Below, in pieces: positions 1 to 11,467 of a stretch of 64,000 bases of DNA; the stretch's first letter is position 1, and each line of letters opens with the position of its first letter. The position numbers and the translations under genes were made by a program. The stretch comes from Aristolochia californica (lineage: Eukaryota > Streptophyta > Magnoliopsida > Piperales > Aristolochiaceae). Location of the stretch: the NCBI GenBank assembly GCA_029961685.1, contig JARWKL010000010.1, positions 21,984,067 through 22,048,066 of the forward strand. The letters are read 5' to 3'. The notes beneath the pieces are model-generated. The model saw only the letters and a program-made list of their open reading frames with translations. It was not told the origin of the DNA and searched no databases.

Positions 1-1557
1 TGCCCTCTATTTTATCTTCTCAGGTTCCGAGTACTTATGAAGAGGCATCAATGGACCTAAGATGGAAAGCTGCCATTAATGAAGAGATTCATGCCATGTA
101 TCAAAATTCTACTTGGAAATTTGTTCTTTATCCCAAAAGTAAGAAGTCAGTAGGTTGTAAGTGGGTTTTTACACTTAAATATAATCCAGATGGGGCAGTT
201 GCCCAATATAAAGCACAGTTGGTGGCTAAAGGCTATACTCAATCATATGGCATTGCTTATGATGAGTCATTCTCACTAGTTGCCAAAACGAATTCTATTC
301 GGGTTCTTATTTCTCTTGTGATTACTTTTCAATAGACACTATATCAATTGGATGTCAAGAATGTTTTCTTAAATGGTGGTCTTTCAAAGGAGGTTTCTAT
401 GGTTCAACCACCTAGGTATGTGGTTGAGGGGGAGCAGGTATGTCAGTTACAAAAGGCCATCTATGGGACCCAACAACCCCCACCACCCTAGTTTGAGAAG
501 TTTACTATGGTTGTCGCTCAACTTGGGTTTAAGAGATGTGAGAGCGATTACTAGGTATTTCTTAAAAATTCCACTAGAGGGAATATTCTCATGGCAGTAA
601 ATGTAGATTTATAGTTATCACTAGTAGTGACTACTATGGAATTGAACTAGTCAAAGAAGACTTGAAAAGAAAATTCTAAACCGAAGACTTGGTGCTTCTC
701 AAATACTTCAAGGGCATAGAAGTTCTACAATCGAAATGCAGCATAGTTAAGTCACAAAGGAAGTATGTTCTTGATCTTTTACAAGAAACCGGAAAGCTTG
801 GATGCAAGCCAGCCGATACACCTATGGATACCAATGTTAAATTATGTGCTAAAGGTGGTAGAAATATTGATATTGAACGATTCTAACGGTTTGTTAGGAA
901 ATTAATCTATTTATCGTCTACAAGACCTGGTATATCTTATTTAGTAAGTATCATCAATTAGTTTATGCATCAACCTCAACAAACTCATTGGGAAGTAATA
1001 GAAAGGATTCTTTGATACTTGAAGAAAAATCCTGGCCAAGGGTTATTATTCAAGAGCCATGGGCATACAATAAAGAAGGCTTTGTAGATGTAGACTAGGC
1101 AGGTTCACCAGATGGTAGAAAATCCACCTCTGGTTACTGTACAACTATTGGAGGTAATATAATTAGCTGGAGAAGCAAAAAACAATATGTGGTGGCTAGG
1201 TAAAGTGCAAGAGCATAATATATATCAATGGCACATATGGTGAGTGAACTATTGTGACTCAAATTATTCATGTCTATACTGGGGTTCCAAGTAAATAAAT
1301 TGATGCAACTTCATTGTGATAATTAATCAGCCATTCATATTGCAAACAATCCAGTATTTCATGAAAGAACAAAATATATCGAGATAGACTCCCATTTTGT
1401 TTGTGAAAAGTTGCAAGTTGGTGTAATATCAATGCAATACATTTCATCCAAGAATCAGTTGGTAGATATCTTCAAAAAGGCATTGCCGCATAGCTTCTCT
1501 TAGAGACATGTTCCTAACTAGGAATTTTTTATGTTTTCTCACCAGCTTGAGGGGGAG
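1..1557 (+). pseudogene. Copia polyprotein remnant (RT and RNase H), 5' end outside window
   Basis: Decayed Ty1/copia pol. The first intact stretch (51-335) gives the start of the copia reverse transcriptase, with the family motif GCKWVFTLKYNPDG followed by KARLVAKGYTQ-like residues. A stop at about 333 is followed in other frames by the VKNVFLNG block (near 355) and by FKGIEVLQS...CKPADTPMD (near 705-830), the RT/connection region. Further on, WKTSTSGYCT-like and SAIHIANNP-like RNase H blocks (about 1110-1360) lead to the polyprotein end near 1500. At least six stops or frameshifts interrupt it. The polypurine tract at 1549-1557 directly precedes an LTR. The CKPADTPMD block closely matches the copia at 18349-19836, so both belong to one lineage. 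It is not a functional gene. Confidence 0.9.
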
Positions 1558-1932
1558 TGTTGTAATGGCACTTTGTAATTTAGAGTATGAGTGGCATGAA
1601 GATGTAATTATGTTTAACTTTTAAGTCCCCTTACTTGATTCATGTACTCGGGTTTTATGCCCTCAAATTTATAAATAAAAGAGTAAGGGGGAGGGCAAAC
1701 ATAATGTGCCCTCTACCCTAGTTTTCACTCAACTCTCTCTTGCTCTCTCCTACTCAATCTCTCCTTCTTTCTCTCTTTTCTTCTCTTCTCTTCTTCTTCC
1801 ACCTTCTTCTTACAAAATCCTAAAAACTCTAAGCACGCAAACCTAGAATCAAATAATCTTTAGCAATTGAAATTTCAGGTTGACATTATTTTTCTAAGAA
1901 ATTTTTGGATCTTTTTTATCAGGGTTTGTACA
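1558..1932 (+). repeat. 3' LTR of the copia remnant
   Basis: Starts TGTTGTAATGG straight after the purine tract and ends in CA near 1932 (about 375 bp). It has a TATA-like ATTTATAAATAAA at about 1668 and a pyrimidine-rich CTCT stretch downstream, as expected for R/U5. The 3' boundary is an estimate because the matching 5' LTR lies outside the window. Confidence 0.65.
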
Positions 1933-2120
1933 ATGACAACGTATCGTTTTTGGGTTAAATGACACTCAAATGGTTGTTTACCATTTAAGAGAGACTATTC
2001 AGGTGATTTTGGGCTTTTCACCATTCACCTTCTTGCTAGGTCAGGTTTTGGGGGTCCTCGACCCGTTCCTACTTGATTCAAAAACCCAAAGATGGATTTT
2101 AGATTTAATCCCGTGGGTCG

Positions 2121-2428
2121 TGTAAAGTTGGATCCAATGGCCATCCAACTTAGGAAGCCACTTTCTTAACTAATAAGCTTAAGATATTTGTACTCATTAA
2201 TACATGATGGACTATACTTGTACATTCCCCCTCACGTGTAGGGCTTCTTTTGTGGCTCTACACATGGATAATTTGGGTGGAGTCCCACATATTAGTACCT
2301 GCTCTGATACCATATAAAGTTTTATCCAAGGTCCATCCCAAAATGACTAGCCAACTTAGGATACCTTTTTCCCAAGTAATAAGCTTAAGATCTTTGTACT
2401 GACTAATCCATGTGGGACGTCTTTAACA
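2121..2428 (-). mobile_element. TRIM-like miniature LTR element
   Basis: Two related repeats of about 105-116 bp (2121-2224 and 2313-2428) enclose under 90 bp. On the minus strand the 5' LTR begins TGTTAAAGACGTCCCACATGG, followed by a primer-binding site (reverse complement of TGGTATCAGAGC at 2301-2312) and a polypurine tract (reverse complement of the C-run at 2225-2230). Flanks GGTCG and TGTCG agree at 4 of 5 bases, a worn target duplication. The internal part contains the same 'ctacacatggat' unit as the TRIM at 47914-48363. It has no coding capacity. Confidence 0.7.
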
Positions 2429-2434
2429 TGTCGT

Positions 2435-2812
2435 GGATGGGGTGAAGAAAAAAGCCTATTGGGTTTCAGATAGGGGAAGGGTTTCCCTCAACCCAACCCG
2501 TGCCAAACCCTAAAGGATTTTTATACTTTATAGGGTAGGGTATAAACTTGTTATAGCCATTATCTTATGGGTCAAGCAGTGATGGGCTGGGATGCCTGAA
2601 AATTGATCAAGAATGCGGGGTCAGGATGGGGGAGGGGTTGAAGGATGGGGGATTTGGGTGGGGATAGGATTAATTTCTCAATCCCATTTGGATTTTTTTC
2701 GGGTTCAAGGTTAGGCATGCATTTTCGAAAGCCCATCCCCAACCCAACCCCTGCCCTCCCCTTTCTGCTACAACTAGATTCAAATCTCTTATTCCATTCT
2801 TGTGCCAAATAA
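2435..2812. repeat. Low-complexity GGGTTTGG/CCCAACCC-rich stretch
   Basis: Sequence dominated by degenerate runs such as tgggtttc, cccaacccg, ggatggggg and ccatccccaaccc, with no sustained reading frame of a recognisable family. A similar stretch occurs at 20935-21290. The nature of the repeat is not identified. Confidence 0.4.
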
Positions 2813-2969
2813 TTGTCAAATCACTTTTGTATTGCATCATATAGGAAGTATTTCCACAAAAAAAATGAATTCTTTGAGCTTGTTACTTTGAAATTCTTTA
2901 AGCACTTAGTGGTTTTCAAATTTTATAGGCCATACCACAACTTTCATACTTTAAATATTGAATTCTCAT

Positions 2970-3459
2970 TGTTGATTTTTAGGACTCCATGGATTTAGAG
3001 AATGGATAAAAAGAGAGAGACACCCATTGGAAGAAAACAGGAGGAAGAAGAGGTTATGGACTTATTATCCTAACCCTTCCATTGAAGCTCAATTTATAGT
3101 CTAATCAAACTATAGTATTATAATTATACCCCTGGAACTTTACCTAATTACACCAATCATGATTATCCAAATCTACATAAATCAAGGGAAGATAAATCTA
3201 TTACATTAATCTTGGAAGATTTCCCAAATCTTCCAACTCAAGTGATAAGGATTCCAACTCATGCCAAATCTTCCAACTCATATGATAAGGATTCAAGCTC
3301 GTGTGATGACTCATCATGCCACCTGATATGATCATGGGGGTTCCCACCAGTTCGTGTGATCATGGTGGGTCCATATCTTATGGGCTTAGGGCCATCTTCC
3401 AACACTCTTGGATATGTGTGCCTTCCTTGGTCGTGTGGGCTTGGGCCCATCTTCCAACA
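2970..3459 (-). repeat. 3' LTR of family A element
   Basis: On the minus strand it starts TGTTGGAAGATGG and ends ...AATCAACA. At 490 bp it is longer than its partner. The extra length comes from a second, promoter-distal copy of the 'gggcccatcttccaaca' end (3411-3459) and from a duplicated 'cttccaactca' segment near 3230-3290. Confidence 0.85.
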
Positions 3460-4682
3460 CTCCCCCTCAAGTTGGGGTTGAGAGAACATCATGAACTCCC
3501 AGCAAAGGTGTATAGGATCTTCTCGTATAAAATGGCAGTCCTCTATATCTTTCAACACTCCCCCTCACGCTGGTGGTCCCCTCCATGAGGCCCAACTATC
3601 ATAAGATAAGTGAGAGTAAAATCACTTCAAGCCTTATGACATTGCTCCATACTTCAGTCATAACCTATGCTGGATGTAGGGCACACTCCTATCTTCTATA
3701 GGTAGTGGGTCTATACGCAATGCTCAGAAGTGTAATAAAACTCCTCCATCACCGTGTCTAAACCCTAGACATCAAATCTCAAGTGGTAGGAGAAATAAAT
3801 GCCAATTAAGGGGAGTAACACATAATTAACCAAAAGATAAAATTCTGGGGCCACCTTGGCTTTCGTCATCCATCAGAAAAGCCAATACTGATAAAAATCA
3901 GCAACTCGACCAAGTTGTAGGGCACACTTCTTCTTCAATAATAATGTCTCATCTAAAGAGACACAATAGTTGTAGCTGAAATGGGATTCAAAATAATAAT
4001 ACAACTAGAGAAATAGAATCGAGTCGTGTGGAATCATATAGTAGACCAATATAGCCAAGTCACGGAAGAATATGTATAAAACTAGGGACCTAGAGCCGTA
4101 TAATTGAGGCTGAAAAATAAGTAGGCTGAGTCAGGTTGACTGGACCAAGTTGACCCAGACTGGGTTGACTCGGGCCGAGTTGATCCAAGTTGAGTTGACC
4201 CGAGCTGCTAGGTTAACCTGAGCAAATAGAATGAGTCGGTGCCCGTCCACTGGGTTAACCTGGTGAACCGAACAGACCTGGTTTGGCGGATTAAAAATAT
4301 TGTACCTAAGTTGGCAATTTATCATCGTCTTTCTCCCCACAACAGCAAGTCATCTTCCCCTCTTCCAAATAGAGCAGAACAACAGGAAACCAGAGGGAGA
4401 GATCGTTATGGTGCCAGTTCAGGAAAATATTTCCGAAATGGGAAATTAGGAGCGCCTGAAACAAATCACCGATAGATAGATTTCTTTGTCTTTCGGAAGC
4501 AATATTGGAGAGTTTCGAGGATAGTGGGACAACACAGAGCATATCACTGATGAACTGGAGATAGCAACGAACAATGAAACTCTAGGAAGATGTCGAGAGG
4601 AATTTCCAAAACCAGCATCAGGTTGTGATCAACAACAAGATCCGACAAATTAACTCGGTGGAACTAGAAGAGAGACAACGAC
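3460..4682 (-). other. Internal region of family A element, 3' part
   Basis: Non-coding on both strands. Next to the LTR the minus strand retains a trace of the copia polyprotein end. The stretch at 4125-4270 is a string of degenerate GTTGACC repeats. No further gene is visible. Confidence 0.6.
4125..4270. repeat. Degenerate GTTGACY short tandem repeat
   Basis: About eight imperfect copies of a (g)GTTGAC(c/t) core spaced 8-20 bases apart (agttgacccag, ggttgactcgg, gttgatccaag, gttgacccgag, ggttaacctg). It lies within family A internal DNA. Confidence 0.5.
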
Positions 4683-5123
4683 TGATGAATTGATGGAAAA
4701 GGGAAATACTTCATTGACATCAATAACTTGTTGTAATTAGAGTACATGAACCTCTATTTATAAAAGAGGAAGGTAGTAGAGTTCAATTACAATAAAACTA
4801 CCCTTGTCCCAATTACACCCAAACACTAACACTTAAAGATAAGTCTTAACATAATTAAAAAACTCAATATAGATAAAAGACAAACATAACTCAAACTAAA
4901 ACTCTTCTTAGACCTAACCATGAGATAAGATAATTTTGTGAGTCCTTCTTGATCTTCCAACTGATGTGATAAGGATGCCAACTCATGGTAATCATTGTGG
5001 GTCCTACTTCTTATGGGCTTGGGCCCATCTTGTGGGCCTTCCTTGGTCATGTGGCCCATCTTATAATAATCTTAGATATGTGGGCCTTCCTTGGTTGTTT
5101 GGGCTTGAGCTTATCTTCCAATA
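4683..5123 (-). repeat. 3' LTR of family B element
   Basis: Collinear with 7019-7458 throughout. Both contain 'cttgttgtaattagagtac' and a minus-strand TATA-like stretch (from 'tatttataaaag'). Its termini have drifted (TGATG and CAATA instead of TGTTG and CAACA). Confidence 0.85.
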
Positions 5124-7018
5124 CTCCCCCTCAAGCTGGGGGTGAGAGAATAACATGAACTCCCAACTTGCTGCAAATGATGTATAAAACAATTTTGTAT
5201 AAAATGGCACATATTCCAATATGCCTTCATCTTCCAACATTCCCCCTCACGATGTTACGTCCTTCCATAAGGCCCTGCTGGCATAATATAAGTGAGAGTA
5301 AAAATCACTCCTAGCCGATAAGCCATTGCTTCATACTCGAGTCCTACTACTAGATGTAGGGCGCACTCCGTCTTCTATCGGTAATATGTCTATCGGCAAT
5401 GCTCTGAAGTGCCCACCACCGTGTCCCTCCACAGGACAACGACTCTCAAGTGGTAGGAGTCATAAAAGTCATTACAGGGGGGCAGGGGGTTGGGGGGAGG
5501 GGAATGACATAGATGTAATAATAAGTTCCTCCGTCATGGTTTCCCAACCGTGATATTTTTTTACAGGGTATCCTCCGTCATGGTTTCCCAATTGTGATAT
5601 TTTTATATAGGGTTTCCACCATCATAGTTTCCCAACCATGATATTTTATTTTTTGATGGGGTAAAATAATTGATGATATGAGGCCACCTCTTCTTCAATA
5701 ATAATGTCCCCAAAGAGACTTAATAGCAACAATTGTATATAACACCGACCATCTTCCAACATATATAACACGAACCAAATAATAAACTTTGTAAAAGAAC
5801 TCATGAAATAATCTGATATAAAAATTTCTTCTTAGATGCGCAAGATTCATCTTTTGTGCTCCCCCTTTTTTGAATATTTTTGTCACATAAACTTATTCAC
5901 AACATATGAAATAAAATACCTCTTTCTTGTATTTCTTCTACTTCTCCCCCTCAAGCTGGGAGGTAACAACAGTGATCCCAACTTGAACCAAATATCATAG
6001 ATGTAGCCATAAGCCCAAATAACAGAGATGTATAAATAAACCCTCAAGCCAGGGAGAAGTAAGATATTTTCTGATATATCAACTCAAAAAGTGACACAAA
6101 ACAATGGGCATAAATTCGGATTTTTCAATATAGCGGAATACCAGCATGACCTTTGATGCTTCCAATGCGAATATTTCTTTAAATATAGATCAGATTAACA
6201 TGAAATTTTCTCATTATGAATGTAGACATAAATAACTTTCATCCAAGTATAACTTCTCTTCATAAACTATAATTATTAGAAGATAAATAATCTGATAGAT
6301 TTTGGTATTTGTCATCTGGCCGAACTAAGTACAGTTTCTCCTTTTTTTTCCAGAATGACCATTGACACTTCCAAGAACAATACCTCCTTATAAAAAAATC
6401 ATACCAAGAATTGATTGAATAGGTAAGAAAATAGACTTACATATCTTTATTTTGATATATAATTATCCATATCAAGTCTCTTTCTTGATAGCATAAAATA
6501 CCTCGGAAGTTGAGGCTTTCTGCTGTCGCTTGAACCTCTTTTTCAATCTGACCTTTGCTGCTTCAAATATCGATTTCTCTTTGTAGATAAATCAGATAAA
6601 AAATTCATTAAATAGGTAAAATAATAAAAATAAAAATATTTCTTTTGATATATATATTTCTCCATATAAAGTTTAGTTACTGATAGCAAAAAATACCTGG
6701 GATTTGAAGATTGCTGCTACTGCTCGAACCTTTTTCCAATCTGACCTTCGCTCATTCAAATATCAACATCTCTCTGTAGATAATTCCGATTAGAATAAAT
6801 CATTTTTATTTGGAAAGTATACTCAAATATATTTCCGTCAATATATAATTTTCAATATGAAAAACTCCATATAGAGTAAAAAATGCTAAGAAATCTATGG
6901 GTATGGGGACTAAAAACATTAACTATGAACCTAGACTTAGGGTTTAGGGTTTAGAGAAAAAGATCACATTACCTCTGTGAGTTTACCAATTCAACTCACA
7001 AAACCTGCTCTGATACCA
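5124..7018 (-). other. Internal region of family B element
   Basis: Non-coding. It includes short repeats of 'tccgtcatggtttcccaa...tgatattttt' (5531-5650, three imperfect copies) and two imperfect copies of an 'aatctgacctttgctgc' block near 6540 and 6735. No retroviral domain was found on either strand. A TTTAGGG-like triplet occurs near 6935 but is too short to mean anything. Confidence 0.6.
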
Positions 7019-7458
7019 TGTTGAATTTATGGAAAAATTAAATACTTCATTGAAATCAATAACTTGTTGTAATTAGAGTACATGAACCTATATTTATAAT
7101 AGAGGAAGGTAGTAGAGTCCAATTACAATAAAACTACCCTTGTCCCATTTACACCCAAACTCTAACACTTAAAGATAAGTCATAACATAATTAAATAACT
7201 CAATATAGATAAAAGATAAACATAACTCAAACTAAAACTCTTCTTTGACGTGACCATAAGATAAGATATTTTTGTGATTCCTTCTTGATCTTCCAACTGA
7301 TGTGATAAGGATGTCAGTTCATGGTAATCATTGTGGGTCCTACTTCTTATGTCTTGGAGCCATCTTGTGGGTCTTCCTTGGTCGTGTGGCCCATCTTATA
7401 TTAATCTTAGATATGTGGGCCTTCCTTGGTCGTGAGGGCTTGAGCTTATCTTCCAACA
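7019..7458 (-). repeat. 5' LTR of family B element
   Basis: 440 bp. On the minus strand it reads TGTTGGAAGATAAGC...AATTCAACA and is followed directly by the primer-binding site. It aligns end to end with 4683-5123. Confidence 0.85.
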
Positions 7459-7463
7459 ACGAT

Positions 7464-8305
7464 AGAACTAGAGATTCTCGGAGAAGCAACCGTGAAGGAA
7501 CAACAAAGGAAAGTTTCTAAAATAAATCAATCCTGTAGAGAGAAGATTAAACAACAACATAACTCAGAAATAACGTATGGATTAATCTGCATAAATAGAC
7601 TGAATGTTGGCCTTCCTGAACTAAACTTTCTGCAATAAGAATACGAGAGCAGAACCTCCAAGACGTTCAAATGACAAGATCAATGCTGGCTTTGGAAGAT
7701 GGCCCCAACAGTGCTACATGGAATACCGGTGTAGTTTCCGATTATGTCAACAGTCGCATTCACGTGTGGAGATAGAGAAGGCACGGTAATGAAATGAGAA
7801 ATCACACAAAGTAGTGCAATAGTAGAGTATACAATCAAGCAGATGCCAAACCGAAGAGAAGATAAGCGAGTCAATTCATTTTATGGCTCACACTAGATAC
7901 CACGATGCCATGCCGAGTTACTATGAGACTAGATTAAGAACCATGCTGGAGATAGAAGAACTTGGTGTCTCCATTCTTCAAGATCTTCATCAAGAACGCT
8001 AGTGCACTTTCACTCGATGTCTTGCTTTCACCAGAAGCACTTTCACTTCATTGATTAATTGATATAAAGGAGACAAGAGATCTGATCTTGGCTTGCCCAT
8101 CTCTAGTGGCTATGGAATTGAGGAAAGAGATTTTTTCATGAAGTCACCATTCCAGGGAGAAGATAACCAGGAAAAATAAAAACCAAAATTTTTTTGGAGG
8201 TGAAGTTATAAACGAACTATAAGCAATATGAGCAAAGGAAAAAAATGGGTTTTTGGAATCCTGAAAACCATACTACGAATCCTGAAAATCAATGCTCTGA
8301 TACCA
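7464..8305 (-). other. Internal region of family A element, 5' part
   Basis: Leader between the primer-binding site (8294-8305) and the family B insertion. No recognisable protein on either strand. Confidence 0.55.
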
Positions 8306-8677
8306 TGTGGATTTTTAGGACTCCATGGATTTAGCTCATAGAGAAAAAGAGAGAGACACCCATTGGAAGAAAACAAGAGGAAGAAGTGGTTATGGACTTA
8401 TTATCCTAACCCTTCCCCTGAAGCTCAAATTATAAATTAATCAAACTATAGTATTAAAATTATGCCTGTGGAACTTAACTAATTACATCAATCATGATTA
8501 TCCAAATCTACATAAGTTAAGGGAAGATAAATCAGTTACATTAATCTAGAAAGATTTGCCAAATCTTCCAACTCATGTGATGACTCATCATGCCACCTCA
8601 CTTGATCATGGTGGGTCACACCGGCTCGTGTGATCATGGTGGGTCCATATCTTATGGGCTTGGGCCATCTTACAACA
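8306..8677 (-). repeat. 5' LTR of family A element
   Basis: 372 bp, starting TGTGGATTTTTAGG and ending ACAACA on the plus strand. It closely matches 2970-3459 but lacks that LTR's two internal duplications. Confidence 0.85.
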
Positions 8678-8682
8678 CTCAT

Positions 8683-9217
8683 AATCTTATTGAGCTTACA
8701 TTTTGAAGTTCATTAATTGAGATTTGAATTGAGTTGTTATTTGTTGTGGTAACATCACCTAGGATGAGGTGTACTTCTGTTGTACTTTGATAATATAATA
8801 TTTTCCTATCTTAAAGGCATTGAGCTTAATTAAAAAGCAAGTAATCCTTATTGTGCTACCAACCAATCTAGAGTTAGATAAGCTTAGTAGTAGTTGTTGT
8901 TGCAAAGCCCTTTCAAGGGGTCAAGGTGTTTGTGTTGTAACTTGTCTTTCTAATCTTCTATTTTAATTGCCTTTTGGCTGTTGATTTATCAATATTTTAG
9001 TTCCACAACAAAGAATTTCTTAGAAGTGGAGTAGCAACCAAAAATATTTATTGTGAACCACTTTAAATGTTCATGTGTTCACTGTGGTAATTGATAAATT
9101 GTTCACTCCATTTGTTCGTATACATGTGATTGTAGTTTAAATTTGAAATTGCCATTGGAAATTTGATAAAGCTATACACCTCTCCGCTCCCTCAATTTAT
9201 TCTTGTGGGACCTAACA
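8683..9217 (+). repeat. Copia LTR remnant, 3' portion
   Basis: Ends CCTAACA at 9217. Two bases later comes a perfect primer-binding site, TGGTATCAGAGC (9220-9231). The left part of this LTR is probably 2813-2964, separated from it by the family A insertion. The LTR start was not located. Confidence 0.55.
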
Positions 9218-9522
9218 AGTGGTATCAGAGCGGGTATACTTTTGTTTGTTTGAACATAGATAGAGTAATAAAGATCCACCTAGATAGCTAGTTCAAGTCA
9301 ATTCCAAGCCTTTCCCGTTGGTATATCTCCGACCAAACTTTCACTCTTTGATGGAAATAACAACGCACACTAAAAGTTTAAGATTAAATACTTCTTGCTA
9401 GGGTATGAATTTTATCTAAGGGAAATCACCAACAAAGGACCTTATATTCCATTGAATAAGAAAGGAGGAAAGGAAGTTGAGAAAGACATCAATGAATACA
9501 CTTATTGGAAGATATGATGTAA
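9218..9522 (+). pseudogene. Copia gag N-terminal remnant
   Basis: After the primer-binding site, a frame around 9345-9520 reads SLFDGNNNAH, then a stop, then KFKIKYFLLGYEFYL and GPYIPLNK. This is the typical start of copia gag (FDG.NFA.WK...GPYIP). It has one internal stop and is cut off at about 9522 by another LTR fragment. Confidence 0.55.
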
Positions 9523-9910
9523 TTAGGGTGGCACTAATGTAATTAGTTTAAGTTTCTTACCCCTTCTTCCTCCTATTTTCTCCCGATGAGTGTCTCCCTC
9601 TTCTTCATGAGCTAAATCCATGAAGTCCTTAAAATCAACATGGTATCAAAGCTGTGATTTTTGGGATTCTAATTATTTATCCCTGCTCAAATTATGTGTC
9701 ATGAAGGCGTCGTTATTTTGATAAAATATGATGGAGTCTTTTTCTAAGAATCGTCTTCTTCTTTGTTTTGTTTATTACTGCTTGGTGTATGATCAACAAC
9801 ATGATCAATCTATCTATTTTTTCTTTGTCTTTGCTGCCCTGGTTGTTTGGTTTATGGATCTTGCTTTTTGGTAACCTTATCGCCGTGGATAAAAAAATGT
9901 TAAGTTGTGG
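9523..9910 (+). mobile_element. Fragment of a family A-like LTR element (LTR end, PBS, leader)
   Basis: The plus-strand stretch 9523-9640 matches the U5 end of family A LTRs (cttcttcctcc...gagctaaatccatg.agtcct.aaaatcaaca). A primer-binding site TGGTATCAAAGC follows at 9641-9652, then about 260 bases of non-coding leader up to the gypsy LTR at 9911. The rest of the element is missing. Confidence 0.55.
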
Positions 9911-10676
9911 TGTTATGGACTCAATAGCACACCGAGTCACTCAGAGGAGGAGACAATGACTCACCGAGTCACCTACTTTTACTTTTATTATTTATGTTGC
10001 TTTTATTTCAAATTTTATTGATTATGTAATAAGACTTGGAGGTAGGGGTATAGTTGGGTTTTATAACCCTAACCTTTCTTGATGTGAATTACCCTATTTA
10101 AGGGGTAAGGATGCAAAAATAAAGTAAGTTCAGATTTAGAGAAAATTAGGGTAATTAGGTTCTTGCTCAAGCTCCCTATTCTAGGGTTCTTGGCGTGAAC
10201 ATTCTCTGGTTGTTTGGTGAATCCATTGGAGGGCCTCTAAGGGGATCGTGAGAGGAGGAAGAAGAGAAATTATCTTTCTCTTCCGAGCTGCAAGGGAAGC
10301 CAATCTCTTTCACGAACCAGTAGGAAGAGAAGGAGGGTTTGTGTGGATCTTCAAGAGGTATTTATAATTCCTTTTTACGAGTTTAGGAGGGTTATAGATT
10401 GTCTCTTTGCGTACAACAATAGTAGATGCATGAATTTTAGAAACCCTACTTGACGTGAGCTATAAAAGTGGGGTTTCATGTTTGGGTCCTTAAACTGTCC
10501 TTTACTTGGTTGATTGCATCTATAATTGAGAAACGGAAAATCCTTTTCAATCCTAACGTGGAAGAAGAGGAATCAGAGAGTTGTTTTCACAAAAAAGTGA
10601 TTAAGAACCCTCAAACAGTGCTGGATTCATCAGTACCTCGCCGAGTTATTAGATCCAAGGCCAGGGACCATAACGA
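9911..10676 (+). repeat. 5' LTR of the deleted gypsy
   Basis: Begins TGTTATGGAC and ends a few bases before the PBS at 10679. It has a TATA-like CTATTTAAGG at about 10092. The last part is open in the gag frame (see the next entry). The exact 3' end is uncertain because the CA terminus has mutated. Confidence 0.6.
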
Positions 10677-11467
10677 CTTGGTATCAGAGCAGGGTAACCC
10701 GGCAAAAATCAACACCCATGAAATGCTTGCAACAATCCTCAAAGGCCAGGCAGAGGCAGAGGCAAAGAATGATAGAAAATTCGCCGCATTGGAGGAGAAG
10801 TTCACTCTCTGTGTAGAAACCTTGAATGGAAGGATGGGTAGCATGGAGACTGGTCTGACTACTAGAAGGAACACAATTCCAGAGCAGAGAGGAGGGGACC
10901 ATTCACAGAATAGAGGGGGAGATGAGTTTACCAGGCGCACGAGTTTCTCTGGCTAGCAAGGACCCTTCATTCAAGGGGGACACTTCAACTAAGGGGGAGG
11001 CACTGTACCCCGGTATACTAAACTGGAATTCCCTACTTATAATGGGTTAGAAGATCCTTTGATATGGCTGTATCGATGCAAAAAACATTTTGCCCATCAA
11101 AGAGTAGCAGCTTATGATAAAGTACAGTTGGCTATTTTCTACTTACTAGGGAAAGCACAACTCTGGTATCAATAGGTTGAGGTTGATAGACCGGTTCTTG
11201 ATTGGGATGAATTTAAGAATTTATGCTCTATTCGTTTTGGTCCTCCAGCTTACAACAACCCTTTGGGGGATTTGGTTTTGTTACGCCAAATTGGTTCCAT
11301 GGAGCAATATCAAACACTATTCCAGGAAAAATTAGCACGAGCAAGCGGTATGGTACGAGGGCATCAACAAGTTGCGCTATTTACAACAGGTCTGACTGAG
11401 TCATTGAAGCTTGAAGTGGAGCTCTATGCACCTATTGACTTATCCAATGCTATGAATATGGCATGTG
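10468..11467 (+). pseudogene. Gypsy gag remnant
   Basis: The frame is open from inside the LTR through the primer-binding site, which reads LVSEQ, and on to a coiled-coil-like stretch near 10720-10850 (EAEAKNDRKFAALEEK). A stop follows near 10955. The retrotransposon gag domain then continues as KLEFPTYNGLEDPLIWLYRC, FYLLGKAQLWY, a stop, WDEFKNLCSIRFGPPAYNNP and QEKLARASGMV. It ends abruptly at NAMNMA, where the equivalent protein at 13911 continues with RAVEHKQ, because the element jumps into its second LTR. It closely parallels the gag at 13074-14573. Confidence 0.75.

Larger units (their letters stand above)
4683..7458 (-). mobile_element. Non-autonomous LTR element, family B, nested in family A
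   Basis: Minus-strand element of about 2.8 kb with LTRs of 441 and 440 bp (4683-5123, 7019-7458), a primer-binding site at 7007-7018 (reverse complement of TGGTATCAGAGC) and a polypurine tract at 5124-5132. Flanks ACGAC (4678-4682) and ACGAT (7459-7463) are a target duplication with one change. The internal region carries no gag or pol. Its first 300 bases match the corresponding part of family A, so the two families share an ancestor. A solo LTR of this family sits at 28227-28665. Confidence 0.85.
2970..8677 (-). mobile_element. Non-autonomous copia-derived LTR element, family A (complete, with a nested insertion)
   Basis: A full element on the minus strand, bounded by a perfect 5-bp target duplication CTCAT (2965-2969 and 8678-8682). 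It has LTRs at 2970-3459 and 8306-8677, a primer-binding site at 8294-8305 and a polypurine tract (reverse complement of CTCCCCCTC) at 3460-3468. The internal region has no gag or pol. It keeps only the antisense image of a copia polyprotein tail and non-coding filler, so movement would need proteins supplied in trans. It is interrupted by the smaller family B element 4683-7458. Removing that, the element is about 2.9 kb. It landed inside a copia LTR whose remaining parts are 2813-2964 and 8683-9217. Confidence 0.85.

Noticed and set aside
6930..6956. TTTAGGG-like telomere repeat
   Set aside because: Only about three imperfect units inside a TE leader; too short to be an interstitial telomere array.
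9220..9231. Repeated TGGTATCAGAGC motifs as tRNA fragments
   Set aside because: They are LTR-element primer-binding sites next to LTR ends, not tRNA genes; no cloverleaf surrounds them.
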